From: Irineochytrium annulatum
Lineage: Eukaryota; Chytridiomycota; Chytridiomycetes; Chytridiales; Chytridiaceae
Direction: 5' to 3'
Assembly (NCBI GenBank): GCA_027600665.1
Contig: JADGJL010000215.1
Span: 1 to 31,309, forward strand
Length of the DNA: 31,309 nucleotides
Of this stretch, positions 11,202 to 22,126 are shown in pieces. How positions within the stretch are numbered: the stretch's first letter is position 1; each line of letters starts with the position of its first letter. The position numbers were made by a program, and so were the translations under genes. Below the pieces are notes generated by a model, which made no database searches, was not told the origin of the DNA, and saw only the letters and a list, made by a program, of their open reading frames with translations.

Positions 11202-12753
11202 CTAAACGCCATGGCGGGCGCTCCAGGATGGGACCTTGATGAGCAAGGCAGCGGAAACGTAGATGGCTTCACACCCCTCATTTCCATAAACCGGGCTCTT
11301 GATGGCCTCCTGGTACATGGTAGGATAGATGCACCAAACGATGTCTTTACGAATAGTGACATCGCCATGCTGTTGAACGTCAAAAAAGGGACAGGAATAT
11401 GGTATGGCGATAACAAAAATAGCTAAAGCCTTATCGGCAAGCCAGAGCAAGTCCACACTCACCTTAGCAAGGATTTCATATTCCGACTTCTCAAGATCAA
11501 AGTGCTCAAAGTTGACACCGCCGGCCTTAAAGCTCTTGGTATTGGAGCACAGCAGCAGGTGTCTGTAGATTTGCCTCCCGGACTTCTTTTCGCAGAAGGA
11601 GGAGCCGTAAGATCGGGCCGAATTTAGCTCGGGGGTCTCGTCATCGTCCCACAATTGAACGTCGTAGATGGGGTTCAGCTCAGTCTCGAGTCCCAGCGCT
11701 TTGGCGGCCTCATAGATGACGTTATCGCCGCCTTTGAGCCTCATGTCCTCGCGCCAACCGTAATCCGTGATCGGATAAGCTCGGGTCAAGCTGAATCCCA
11801 GGATGGCACCATCCCGGAAGAAAGCAGGCTGGGCGAGAGCTCCGGTGAGCGCCTCGTGGATAGGCGTCCTGATGTAAGATCGTGGAACAGAAACGGCTTC
11901 ATGAGGAGCTACTTTCTCATCCGCCGGTTTGTCGTTCCAGTACAAGTTGTATGTCAGAGTAACACGGTGGCCTGTTTCGACCGGCAATATCTCGTGCTCA
12001 ACGTCCGAGTAGAACGCGGCCCACTGCAGGATGCCTTGCGCGGCGGCATCGTCGCCTCCCCAGTCGAAAACCGTCCTCTCAACCGCGGCCGGTATTTCTG
12101 CCCCAGGATTGCCACTTATGTAGCCATACACATCGACCTTCTTCGGGATCGTGCGCGACAGCACCAGCTGGCCGCCCGTGTGGGCGGACGGTAAGCATAC
12201 GACGAGCGACCCAAACATGTTGCTGGCGCGGGGTGAGTCGACATGAGTCTGAAAAATCATATGTTGGTACGGAAAGCGAGAGGAATATCCTACGGCAGAC
12301 CTTGAAATGACCTCCAGGCCCGTATATGTTGAGCTTGTACATCTCCGCAACCACGCTGCTGTCCTTCCATGCCAGGGTCTTAGAAATCTTCTCCATCAAG
12401 GCCGCGGTGGGGTCTTTGTTCATCGCGAATCGACCTGAATCCAATTTGAGCGCCTTGCGATACAATGGGTCGTAGACGTCCTTGGAGCCGAGGCCGAACG
12501 TTGCTGGCTCGCAGGCGTTGACGAGCGCTTCCATTGCGTCCGGCTCGGGCGGAAAGCTGAACCACTCCGCCGTTCCCCTGCGCCCGCCCTCGACGGTCGG
12601 ACGCGACTTGAGAAAGAGCTCGATTGGGCCGAGGTCGAGGGTGCCGCTGCAGTGGTGGCTGTCATTAATGGACTTCACGGCGCCGGCGAGGTAGTCGACG
12701 ATTGCTTTCTCGGCAAGCTCGGCGAGAGAGAGGGCGGTCTTGGTCTTCGGCAT
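11202..12753 (-). CDS. 2-oxoglutarate/Fe(II)-dependent dioxygenase, fungal prolyl-4-hydroxylase-like family
   Basis: Exons 12753-12301, 12248-11463 and 11369-11202 give 468 aa. The core reads MYKLNIYGPGGHFKTHVDSP, with the iron ligands His153 and Asp155 formed across the first intron (12249-12300). FGSLVVCLPSAHTGGQLVL follows, then AAFYSDVEHEILPV with the distal iron ligand His236, and GHRVTLTYNLYW with Arg246 placed to bind 2-oxoglutarate. The C-terminus ends with YGNEGCEAIYVSAALLIKVP, a segment I associate with this fungal protein family. The second intron (11370-11462, GTGAGT...CAACAG) is 93 nt with no in-frame stop, so its retention would insert 31 mostly hydrophobic residues. No signal peptide or membrane anchor is seen, suggesting a cytosolic or nuclear enzyme. 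The substrate is unknown; protein hydroxylation is a family-level guess. Confidence 0.85.
11370..11462 (-). other. In-frame, stop-free intron (possible retained-intron isoform)
   Basis: The donor GTGAGT follows codon AAG at 11463 and the acceptor CAACAG precedes CAT at 11369. The 93 nt encode 31 codons without a stop (VSVDLLWLADKALAIFVIAI and onward). Splicing is favoured by the strong sites and by better family continuity (EILAK joined to HGDVTIRKDI). Confidence 0.6.
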
Positions 12754-13228
12754 CCGTCGGTGAAGTGGAAGCGATGTGGAAGATCCTTGCGCATTGCGGG
12801 AAGACGGAAGGACACCGACATTCAGCCATCATCCGTCAGCGAGCCTCCTCGTGGCGCGTTTGAAGCAAGTATGTCGCCAGGGTCGTCCGCGTTATCAACG
12901 GGCGCTCACTCTGCGTGTTTCGCGAATATCATCAAATGTGCATCGTCGGGCGCGGAATCGTCGACCACCAGCGGTTCGCCGCAGTCTCGAAGAAGGACTT
13001 GGAGCGAGAGACAGTCATACAGAGACGGCGTAGCCGTTGGCTGGTCTTGGCCCCCGTCGAGCTTGAAGGGTCGCGAGATTCAAATGTTCTCATAGTTTCT
13101 CATAGTTAGTTATCAGGTTTATGTAATGTGGCTGGCGCTCGGTAAATAAATCCGAAAGAGCAATGAGAAGATAAAGAGAAACGGCTGTAGAAAGATACAT
13201 TTTTTCCCTCCAGAATTACGAAAACATA
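12754..13228. other. Intergenic gap between dioxygenase start and succinate-CoA ligase end
   Basis: The stretch should contain the dioxygenase promoter and, near 13100-13228, the AT-rich 3' flank of the succinate-CoA ligase gene. A + strand open frame across it (12652-13095) has no recognisable content and overlaps the dioxygenase start, so it was not accepted. Confidence 0.4.
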
Positions 13229-15077
13229 CTAAATGGGCAGCTCAAACTTCACAGCCACCCCAGCCTTCCTCCCAAGCTCGACGATCTTGCTCATTTGCAC
13301 GGCCTTGCTCGCAGCCATGTCGAGATCGTCGATCGACAGAATTCGGAGACCAGACTCGTTGATAAGCTTCTTGGCGGCGTCAACCTCGGTTCCCTGCAGA
13401 CGGACGACGAGGGGGAGGTTCAGGCCAAGCTGGTGAACCGCCTCAATAATGCCCTGGGCGATGACGTCGCAGCGCATAATACCGCCGAAGATGTTGACGA
13501 GGATGGCGGAGACCTTGGGAATAAACCTAGTCAGATTGACAGCCCAACGTCGACGAAACGTTCATTAAACTCACTCTCGGGTCGGAGCTGATGATCTTGA
13601 ATGCCTCGGCAACTTGTTCCGCGTTCGCGCCTCCACCAACATCAAGGAAGTTCGCCGGCTCGCCACCGTGAAGCTTGATGATATCCATCGTGGCCATTGC
13701 GAGACCGGCGCCGTTAACTACACATAGTTAGCGCAAATAAATTCGATACGTCGAAGTAAATAAACTCACCCAAGCAGCCGATAGTGCCGTCCAAGCCAAT
13801 GTAGTTGAGGTTCCACTTCGCCGCGGAAACCTCACGGGCGTCCTCCTGGGTCGGGTCACGCAGGGCAAAAATGTCCTTCTGCCGGAACTCGGCGTTGTCG
13901 TCGAAACCGAACTTTGCGTCCATGCAGTAAACTGAGAAGTCCTTTATTAGTACACCTGGCCAAATTAGGGTTCCCTACGGATAAGACAACGCACCATCGC
14001 CGGTAGAGGCCTCCGCCATCGGGTTGATCTCAATCATGGACGCGTCCTTTTCGATAAAGATCTTGTAGAGCCTCTCCATCGTGTCCGCAGCCTGCGGCAC
14101 GCCTTTCCCGTGGAAGCCAATCTTAACCGCAATGTCTTCCGCAGACTCCCTCGACAAGCCCTTGCTGATGTCGATCGGGAGCGTGACGATGGCCTCTGGT
14201 GACTCGGCGGCAACGGCTTCAATATCCATCCCACCCTGCGACGACGCGATGATCACGGGCCCACGTGTCGCACGGTCCATAACGATAGCGAAGTAGTACT
14301 CGCGGCGGACGTACAGGCGCTCGGCGATGTAGACCTTGTTGCAGATCCGGCCCTGCGCACCGGTCTGCTTCGTGACCAGCTTGTGCCCAAGCATCTTCTC
14401 CGCGAACATCTTGACCTCCGTCGGTCTTGCATCGGCGTTAAAAAATCATTCAAACGAGAACAAGAACGACTCACGAGTAGACCACGCGGACACCACCCTT
14501 CAAGCCTGAGTCGAACGTTCCCTTCCCACGCCCACCAGCCAGCACCTGGGCCTTGATAACGAGATCGTCGACGCCCAGTGAGTTGGCGACCTGCTCGGCC
14601 TCGTGGGGCGACGATGCTGGCCCTCCCCGCGGCACCTTAACGCCGTACTCCTTCAGCAGGCCCATGGAGAGGTACTCGTGGATGGAGAGGTTGCGCTTCT
14701 GCGATGCGAGCGGGTTGCCCAGGCGCGTAGACCGGACCTGATCGCGACCAAGCGTAGCCGATAAGGAAACGAGAGAACGTTAGCGTTCTGCAGTCGCGGT
14801 CCCCGACCCCAACAGGCACGATCCAAGGCGCATCCAGTCCTATCACGAGCTCCACTGCGTCGCCGTCTCCGCCTGCTCCAAGGCATCCGGGCGGTCCCGA
14901 CGGCGCTGCGGAATGGCGGTAAGGGCGCGAACCGCCGGACCGTCCGCCATCCTCTGTCCCGGGCCCTCCTCACATCGGGCCCCACGCGATCGGCATGCCA
15001 GCGTCTCTACGAACCGGCTGTCCGGCCAGGCGCTGGCTCGAAGCGCGAGCCGCCCTCGAGAGTGCTGACGAGATCAT
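13229..15077 (-). CDS. Succinate-CoA ligase beta subunit, mitochondrial (SUCLA2/LSC2-like)
   Basis: Exons 15077-15015, 14737-14475, 14425-13995, 13931-13770, 13717-13575 and 13513-13229 give 448 aa. This TCA-cycle matrix enzyme interconverts succinyl-CoA and succinate with nucleotide phosphorylation. The mature start [19 protein letters not shown] is typical. The ATP-grasp domain shows [32 protein letters not shown] and [12 protein letters not shown]. The CoA-ligase domain shows [48 protein letters not shown] and LVVRLQGTE. All internal junctions restore family sequence exactly. The least certain part is the 5' end: the proposed 21-residue, Arg/Ser/Ala-rich first exon ([19 protein letters not shown]) looks like a mitochondrial presequence, but it uses a GTTCGT donor and a 277-nt intron. 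ADP versus GDP specificity was not determined. Confidence 0.9.
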
Positions 15078-15251
15078 TGGAATTTCGTATGAGGGCAAAA
15101 AGGGAGAAAATCGCCAGGTCGCCTTAGAAGGCAATACGTGAATAGTAAGCTGTCCCTCTATTGTTAAACTACCACTAAATACAAAGCGAGCTGTTAATAT
15201 TACACGCCATCATTCTCCCGCCGCTAAGAAAACAAAAACGCATTCCAACCC

Positions 15252-16840
15252 TCATTTGGTTCTCTTTTCCCCCGACAGGAACTGCTCCAGCAACGATAAC
15301 GGTGCTTGTGAGTTTGCGACATCGTCGCACGCCGCCATCAACCAGCTCCACCGCCCCTCCAATATTGCCACGAGCTTGACCGCAATCTCGTCCAGCTCGG
15401 CGTCGGTCTTCTGCAGCCGCTGCCGTATCGGGATGAGTTTCGAGAGCGCGTATATCCGCATGTCGTCCGCGTGGTGTTCATTCGCGGCGTCAAGCGTGTA
15501 GACCTCGAAGCCGACAAAGAACTCGTCGATGTCCTCCTGCGGCTGGCTCGTGACGACCAGCTTGATAAAGGGCGGCAGCGCGTCCGCCCACCGCGTGAAG
15601 ACGTCGAGGAAGTCGATCCGGTCCCGGGACTGAAAGTCCCCGCACTCCTCCAGCGCGTCCACGATGATTACGGTTTTAAGCTGCTCTCCCTTCGGTATCG
15701 AGTCTAGCCGATCAGTGATGAGGGTTGTAAACATGAGGTCGATGGACTTGTTAAGCCGGTTCATCATGTCCGGCTCGAGGGTGATTTGCGACCTCAGCCA
15801 CGACGCGATTGACGGGAACCGCTTCGCCAGGTGGTACGCGAGCGTAGCAATCATCCCCGTCGGTTGGTCTCTGACACCCCTCTTAAAGAAGAAGTACCCG
15901 CCCACCGTGCCGTCCTGTTTCAGCTGCTGCCACACCGTGGCCGCGATCATCGACTTCCCCACGCCCTCCTCACCCCGGAACCAAACGACACTACTATCCA
16001 CGTCATCCATGACCCGCTTCACTTCGTCCAGCACCCACTCCCGCGTTCCCTTCATAAGGCTTTGTCGGATGGCGCCAATGTCGCCACCGACGTTAGCGTC
16101 GTCCACGGGTTGCAGCCAGGCTTTCAGGTCGGCGAAAGGGTTAACGGGTGGTGACGTGGGGAGAGGTGGGGAAGGTGATATAGATTTGCCGAGTTTTGGC
16201 TGCAGCTGTTTGATTAGATCGGCCACGAGTGCGCTCCAGCCGGACTCCGACGGCGGCAGTGGGTAAAAGTCGATGTGAGGGTTCCGAGCGGCAATTTCTT
16301 CCGACCAAGAGAACGGTCCGCCGTCTACTCGGACGATGACAAGAGGCTTCGCTTTTGAGTCTGCGAAAGTCAAGGCCCGTTTGCAGTGAGCGGATTTCTG
16401 TGATGAAGCGACTTAGTTCGGCCTTCCTGTTGTTGGTGAGGCTCAAATGCTTACCTCGTAATGGCTAGACAAGCAGCAAAGAACGATGGTTGACCCCGTC
16501 ATCTTGGCTGACAGATCGTCTATCGCCGCCGGTAGATACAGTTGTACCGTCAGGCTATGTGATTCCAGGGCAGATTTTATCTTCATGACGGCGTCCTGGT
16601 CGCTCGAGCTACAGAACGCGCGCGTCAGTCACGTCGAGGTCCACTGGACCCTTCTCGGCCTCCCAACAAAGATGAACTGCCGACTCACTCATATGCCATC
16701 AACACGTCGAAGGTTTGGCGGGCCTTTGAGGCGTCGGTAGGGCCCGAGCCGGCCGACGCGAGGCCACTGGGATTCGACTTCTGGTTACGCGTCAAGTCCT
16801 GGTGGACGGCGTCCCCCGCCCGCGAGGCCCCACATCCCAT
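15252..16840 (-). CDS. TIR-NACHT protein with N-terminal acylation motif (NLR-like)
   Basis: Exons 16840-16689, 16608-16455 and 16397-15252 give 483 aa. The start MGCGASRAGD fits an N-myristoylation signal with an adjacent palmitoylatable Cys3. A TIR-like domain spans ~43-170: FDVLMAYDSSDQD, STIVLCCLSSHYEKSAHC, KAKPLVIVRV. The position of the catalytic/structural Glu in C-x-x-E is Ala110 (CKRA). After a Pro/Ser-rich linker comes GTREWVLDEVKR, then a NACHT NTPase: Walker A GEEGVGKS (244-251), YFFFKRG (270-276), Walker B TVIIVDALEEC (344-354) and LVVTSQPQ. The chain ends soon after the NTPase with no WD40, ankyrin or TPR repeats, so it lacks the usual NLR sensor. A membrane-tethered signalling switch or adaptor is plausible, but its role is unknown. 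In-frame Met codons upstream of 16840 belong to probable 5' UTR. Confidence 0.83.
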
Positions 16841-17084
16841 GTCGAAGTCGCTCGGATCGAAGGTTGATGAACGCGTCTGTCGCGTGCGGGCGTCGTCGGG
16901 TCCCCGTTGGAGATTCAAGAAGGTGAAGATTGGCCAGCGCCGGAAATCCCTTTGTGTGATTGGCATGGGGGCGAGCCGCCGGATTACCGTTGAGCGTACC
17001 ATGGAAGGACGTTTGTGAAAACTAACATGGATACATAACGTTTTTGATATAAAATCAAGTACAGCCGCGGTAAAAATGATACCA

Positions 17085-19946
17085 TCAGAAAATGTAAACC
17101 GATTGTGAAAGCGGGACCGTCTCCGCAGGTCCCATCTCAGCAATCTTGCCGTCGACCGTCACTTCGTACGTTTCCGAATCTACGGAGATTTTGGGCAGAT
17201 AGTCGTTCAGCTTCATGTCTCGTTTCGAAACGGCTCTGCATCCCTTTACGGGCGTAATCATTTTGCGGATGGAATAAGCCAATTTGACGTGGTCAACGGA
17301 CGCCGCCGAGACAAACGTAAGGCAGTTGCGCCGGGTCGCGGACGGGTGCGCACCAAACATGGGACGCGAAATGACAGGTTGCGGCGTTGGGATTCTTCAA
17401 AGAAAAAATTAATTAGTCCCGACGTCAAAAAAGGCAAGGCTACACTTACGAAGCATTCGCGTCTCCCATCTGAGCCCATGCGATGACGCCACCTTTGATG
17501 ACGATCTCAGGCTTAGTGCCAAAAAAGGCGGGCTTGTACATGACCAAGTCGGCGAACTTCCCAGGCTCGATTGATCCCACAATATGGCCAACTCCATGAG
17601 CAAGCGCCCTAGCAAATATTAATGAGCAAAAGCAACGAAAATATGAAAAATGTCTACACGGACGAGAGAAACGCAAGAAACGAAAGGAATAATGGCAGCT
17701 ACTCACGGGTTGATTGTGTATTTTGCCACGAAACGCCGTATTCGGAAATTATCCGCCGACCCCTCACCCGGCAGCACGCCCCTAGCCTTCCGCATCTTAT
17801 CCGCCGTCTGCCACGTCCTCGCCACAACCTCCCCGACCCTCCCCATCGCCTGTGAGTCGCTACTGATGATCGAAATAGCTCCTAAATCATGCAGCACATC
17901 CTCCGCCCCGATTGTCTGCCCCCTGATCCTCGACTCTGCGAACGCGATATCCTCCGGTATATCTTTCGACAAATGATGGCACACCATCAGCATGTCCAGA
18001 TGCTCATCGAGGGTGTTCTTCGTGAAAGGCCTCGTCGGATTTGTAGAGGACGGGATGACGTTCGGGACGCCGCAGACGGTGATGATGTCGGGGGCGTGCC
18101 CACCGCCGGCGCCCTCAGAGTGGTACGCATGGATGGTGCGACCCTTGAAGGCCGCGATGGAGGTCTCAACGAAGCCGGACTCATTAAGCGTGTCCGTGTG
18201 AATGGTCGCTTGGACGTCGTATTTGTCGCAGATGGTTAGGCAGGCGTCAATGGCGGCTGGGGTCGTGCCCCAGTCCTCGTGCAGCTGTGCAAAAATATAT
18301 CAGCGAAATCCAGGAGATAATGAAAAGCCAACACACCTTCAGCCCAATGGCGCCGCCCTCAATCTGCTCAACCAGCCCCTCCGGCGACGACGAGTTACCC
18401 TTGCCTGTAAACCCAAAGTTCAACGGCAAATCATCTGTAGACTCTAGCATCATCCGCAGATTGTGCGTGCCCGGTGTGCACGTCGTCGCGTTTGTTCCAG
18501 TGTTCGGTCCAGTGCCACCGCCGATGAGCGTTGTGATGCCGCTGGAGATCGCCTCGGTAGCAATCTGAGGGCAGATGAAGTGGATGTGCGTGTCGATGGC
18601 TCCAGCGGTAAAGATATGGCCCTCGCCGGAGAGAACTTCCGTCGTGACGCCGATGACCATGCCGGGCGAGACACCCTCCATAACATGTGGGTTACCGGAT
18701 TTCCCTGCAGACCGCTTTAGGTGGGGAAACTAAATTCAAAGCAACCAAGTGGACCTACCGATCGCCTTAATATATCCACCCTTAATGCCGATATCCGCCT
18801 TGTAGATCCCCGTGTAATCAACAATGATCGCGTTTGTAATAACTAAATCCAAGGCGTCACCATTCCCGACGCCCACAGCCTGCCCCATCCCCTCCCGAAT
18901 CACCTTCCCACCCCCAAACACCGCCTCATCCCCGTACGTGGTGAAATCTTTCTCGATCTCCAAATACAAACTCGTGTCCCCCAGCCTGACGCGATCACCC
19001 ACCGTCGGCCCATACGCGTCCGCGTATCTCGACCTATCCATCTGATACGGGGCGATGGCCTCTAAGACTTCAACCAGCGGTTCATGCGCGAACCCCATCT
19101 CCGCGATCCTGGCCAATATGTCCGGCATCCGGTGCTGGTCCAGGGGGCCCGTCGCGATCCCGTTCCCTCCCCGAATGACCCTGTCGCCCCCAATCTCGGT
19201 GAGGGACACAAGCTTCGTTTCGCCGGGCTCGAAGCGGACGGCCGTCCCAGCGGGGATGTCGAGCCGCCTGCCGTAGGAGAGGGCGCGGTCGAAGGAGAGG
19301 GACGCGTTGGTCTCGATGAAGTGGTAGTGGGATCCGACCTGGACGGGACGGTCGCCGTTGTTCGTTACCTTGACCGTGTAACGCGCCCGACCTTCGTTCA
19401 GCGTGATCTTGCCCGGCTTCACGATCACGGCGCCTGTTCGCCAGTTAAACCGCACGTCAGCGTGCCGCAAAAAATACGTGCAGCCATTTACCAGGAGCCT
19501 CGACCTCCTTCTCCTCCGGGAACATTGACGCATCTGGAACCGGCAGGAAAGATCCGTGCATCGCGAGCTTCATATCCCCGTCCAACGACGAGATCGGGTC
19601 GTGCACTGTCACGAGCTTCGTTCCATCCGGAAACGTTCCCTCGATCTGGACCTCATGCAGCGTGGCCGCGACGCCGCCCATGACGTGTCGCCTCCCCAGC
19701 ATCCTCCGCCCAACATCCATCAGCTACTCCGCTCGCGTCAATGCCAACATCACCAGGATCCAAAGGAAACTAACTTACTTCGGAGACGGAATGCTTCCCA
19801 TCTCGGATGAACTCGACGAGCTGCGATGCGATCAGGGCGCACGCCTCGGAGTGGTTCAGCCTCACGCCGCGCGCGAGCCGCTTCTGCGCGAGGCAGCCGG
19901 CCTGATGGAGGACGAGCTTGTCCAGCTCCCGCGGAACGAGGTGCAT
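17085..19946 (-). CDS. Urease, single-chain gamma-beta-alpha fusion
   Basis: Seven exons: 19946-19779, 19723-19492, 19433-18759, 18704-18337, 18284-17707, 17608-17450 and 17394-17085 (introns 52-98 nt) give 829 aa, the usual length of fungal ureases. It hydrolyses urea to ammonia and carbamate in the cytosol. The start [11 protein letters not shown] is the canonical gamma-region start. The beta region carries [15 protein letters not shown]. In the alpha region the nickel site is complete: His398 and His400 (DTHIHF), carbamylated Lys481 (AIGLK, at an exon end), His510 ([11 protein letters not shown]), His536 ([15 protein letters not shown]), Asp624 ([10 protein letters not shown]) and the flap Cys583 (MVCHHLSKD). 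Activity would need nickel and the accessory proteins UreD/F/G, none of which is in the window. The start codon is 126 bp from the end of the Nsa1 gene. Confidence 0.96.
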
Positions 19947-20072
19947 CGTCGATAGCCAGATGCGATTAGCCCACCAATTTGGTGCGGACTTTGAACGCGA
20001 TATGTGTTTCAGAACACGGGAGCTGGTGATTGATGTTGACAGCAAATGGCGGATCAAATATCTTCTACTCGG

Positions 20073-21766
20073 CTACGGTTTCTTCTTCCTTCGCGTCGCG
20101 GCCCGCTCTCCCTTCTCCTCCTTCGCTGGTCGCTTCTTGGACCCACCCGCGTGCGCCTGCGTGTCGCCAACCTCCTCCATCTGGTCGAACATGTCCCCAA
20201 CGTCCTCTTCAACCCCGTCATCATCACCAATCTCCTCCTCAACCTCTGCCTTCCCACCAGTCCGGCCAATCCGCTTTGCGACGAGTTTCTCCTTCCGCGT
20301 CGTTTTCGGAGTGACGTAGCTATCGTCGATGAGCATCGTCGTGAGCCGTTGCTTCAGGAACACCTGCGGCGCATCAGATTCATGCCAATAATATGCGCAA
20401 TAGGCAATAGGGTACCTTATTTAACGCCCTACGTTGTCCATCCTTCTCGAAGACGCGCAGAAACCGATCCAGACTGACGGTGATGACAAAGTCGCCAGAC
20501 TCCGATCCCTCGGTGGGTGACGTCCCTACACCAATCCCGGTGACTGCACCCGAGTGCCCCTTATACCCACCGAGGTGCTTCATAGTGCTCAGATCCACAT
20601 GAGTAACACCGCCCATTGTGTCCGTCACAATGCCCTCGCTACAAAACACCGTCAGCGCGTGCTCACAAAACCAAAAAAAAAAAAAAAAAAGGCATACGTG
20701 GACCCAGGTACAACAGTCAACAGCTTTAGCGGGTTTTCACCAAGCTCTATCGACATTAGAGGCCGCTTCCCTTGCGCCGTCAAGTCGTAGAGGCGGACAT
20801 ATCGGTGGAGGGATATGGTGGCGATCCTGGTCGGCTTCGGGTTATGTGTGTCGAGAAATTGAAGGTCGGTGATGTGGATGGGGACGCGGAGGTCGAGGTA
20901 GTTGTTCTTGACCTTGTTTACAGAAGCAGGTCAGATGAGATAACCCAACAAAGACAACGCACGTTTTTGGCTTTCCAAGTCGGCTGCAGCATTCCCTCAG
21001 CATCCCTCCCCTCCAAGTCCCAAACACACAGATCCCGCTCGTCACCCCCGGTCGCAAACACGCGAGCATTCTTAGGGTACGCGCGCATGACCTTCAGGTC
21101 CGTCACGCCAAGCGACGTTGACAATATCGGCGACGGCGCCCCCTCAGCCTCCAGTTTGAACGTTGCCAACCTCCCCAAATCCGTGCAAACCATCACCACC
21201 CCGTTAGACTCCGACAGCCCGACGAAGTGCTCCTCCCTCTTCGTTTTCGAGTTGACGACGTACTTCCCAGCCCCGTCCACGTCGGGCTCGAACGCCTGGA
21301 ACTCCGTCAGCACCGTGCCGTCCTCCGCGTCCAGCTCGCGGATCACCCCGCCCTTCAGGCCAGCGAGTAACGTCCGTCTCGGAGCCACATCCGCGCTGGA
21401 ATCGTCTACAGGCCGTGATCCCGCAAAGCAAAGAATCTGGACCTCCCGCGACTTATCGATGGAGCCGAATGCGATCGTCTGTGCTGTTAAGGCGGAGTCC
21501 TTCGCGGTTGGGGTGTTGGCCAGGCGGGGCTTCTTGACAGCCACGGTCTTGGACGAGCCCGCTGCCGGAAGGGTGACGACTGGGATCCCGGTTAATCAGC
21601 GTACCGCGAGGAAATCCTGCTGGAGGTCGCTGTGGAAGCCAATTTTCCGCCAGCGAGGACTCTCACAGAGTCGACCCCAATCCGTCCGCCTTCACCCCGC
21701 TCACTAACCCCAGTATGACGGCTCACCTTTGATCAGGCCGACATCGTCACCGGTGTAGATCCTCAT
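20073..21766 (-). CDS. Nsa1/WDR74-like WD40 ribosome biogenesis protein
   Basis: Five exons: 21766-21727, 21579-20963, 20912-20698, 20638-20416 and 20363-20073 give 461 aa, close to yeast Nsa1. Family members are nucleolar factors of early 60S pre-ribosomal particles. Diagnostic stretches are MRIYTGDDVGLIK at the start, KNARVFATGGDERDLCVWDL, WKAKNVKNNYLDLRVPIHIT (joined across an intron), ISLHRYVRLYDLTAQGKRPL, and KHLGGYKGHSGAVTGIGV followed by FVITVSLDRFLRVFE, which are WD repeats. The C-terminal ~70 residues form an acidic then Lys/Arg-rich tail (KKRPAKEEKGERAATRRKKK), resembling a nucleolar targeting tail. The first coding exon is only 40 nt and its intron is 147 nt, the longest in this gene. 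The third intron carries an A18 run on the + strand. Confidence 0.92.
20673..20690. repeat. A18 homopolymer inside an Nsa1 intron
   Basis: Eighteen consecutive A on the + strand (T in the transcript) lie in the intron 20639-20697. They form the pyrimidine tract before the TTTTGTAG acceptor. Confidence 0.9.
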
Positions 21767-22126
21767 TCCCAGCGTTAGCTCCTGTAAAGAAAAAGCCCTG
21801 CCAATGTCGTCAATTTGCTGCGAAGTGCACTTGGACGACTGGCACACTTGTTGAAGCGCCTGTTATCCGCCGATCATCCTTGCGATCAGGATATCATCAG
21901 CGGAATAGTCCCGCGGCTCGAAGGCGGTTGTAAAGGAGAGGTCCGTCTCGTCACCAGAAGCTGGACTGAACTCGCAGCGGCGCCTTACAGGCCTTTCAGC
22001 GACGTGGCTGGCCGCGCCGTGACGATGACAGAATAGCACGATCAGTATCTGAGGGAGATCAAGCCCTGAAGCAGCGAATGGAGGTCCTGGAGAAGTCAGC
22101 AGTAATGGTGATCATGTGATACCCTC
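21767..22126. other. Gap between Nsa1 start and the transposon block
   Basis: This should contain the Nsa1 promoter and 5' UTR. I see no coding segment, RNA gene or transposon remnant. It marks the change from the gene-dense to the transposon-rich part of the window. Confidence 0.5.

Noticed and set aside
12652..13095. 147-codon + strand frame upstream of the dioxygenase
   Set aside because: It overlaps the dioxygenase start antisense and shows no recognisable content; it is probably promoter DNA.
15664..16266. 200-codon + strand open frame opposite the NACHT domain
   Set aside because: It is a shadow of the TIR-NACHT gene, which shows clear Walker motifs on the - strand.
20772..21707. 311-codon + strand open frame opposite Nsa1
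   Set aside because: It crosses Nsa1 exons and introns antisense and has no domain signal.
17085..21766. Urease and Nsa1 as an operon-like or co-regulated pair
   Set aside because: They are same-strand neighbours with a 126 bp gap, but each has its own intron-rich structure and an unrelated function; nothing in the sequence supports co-transcription.
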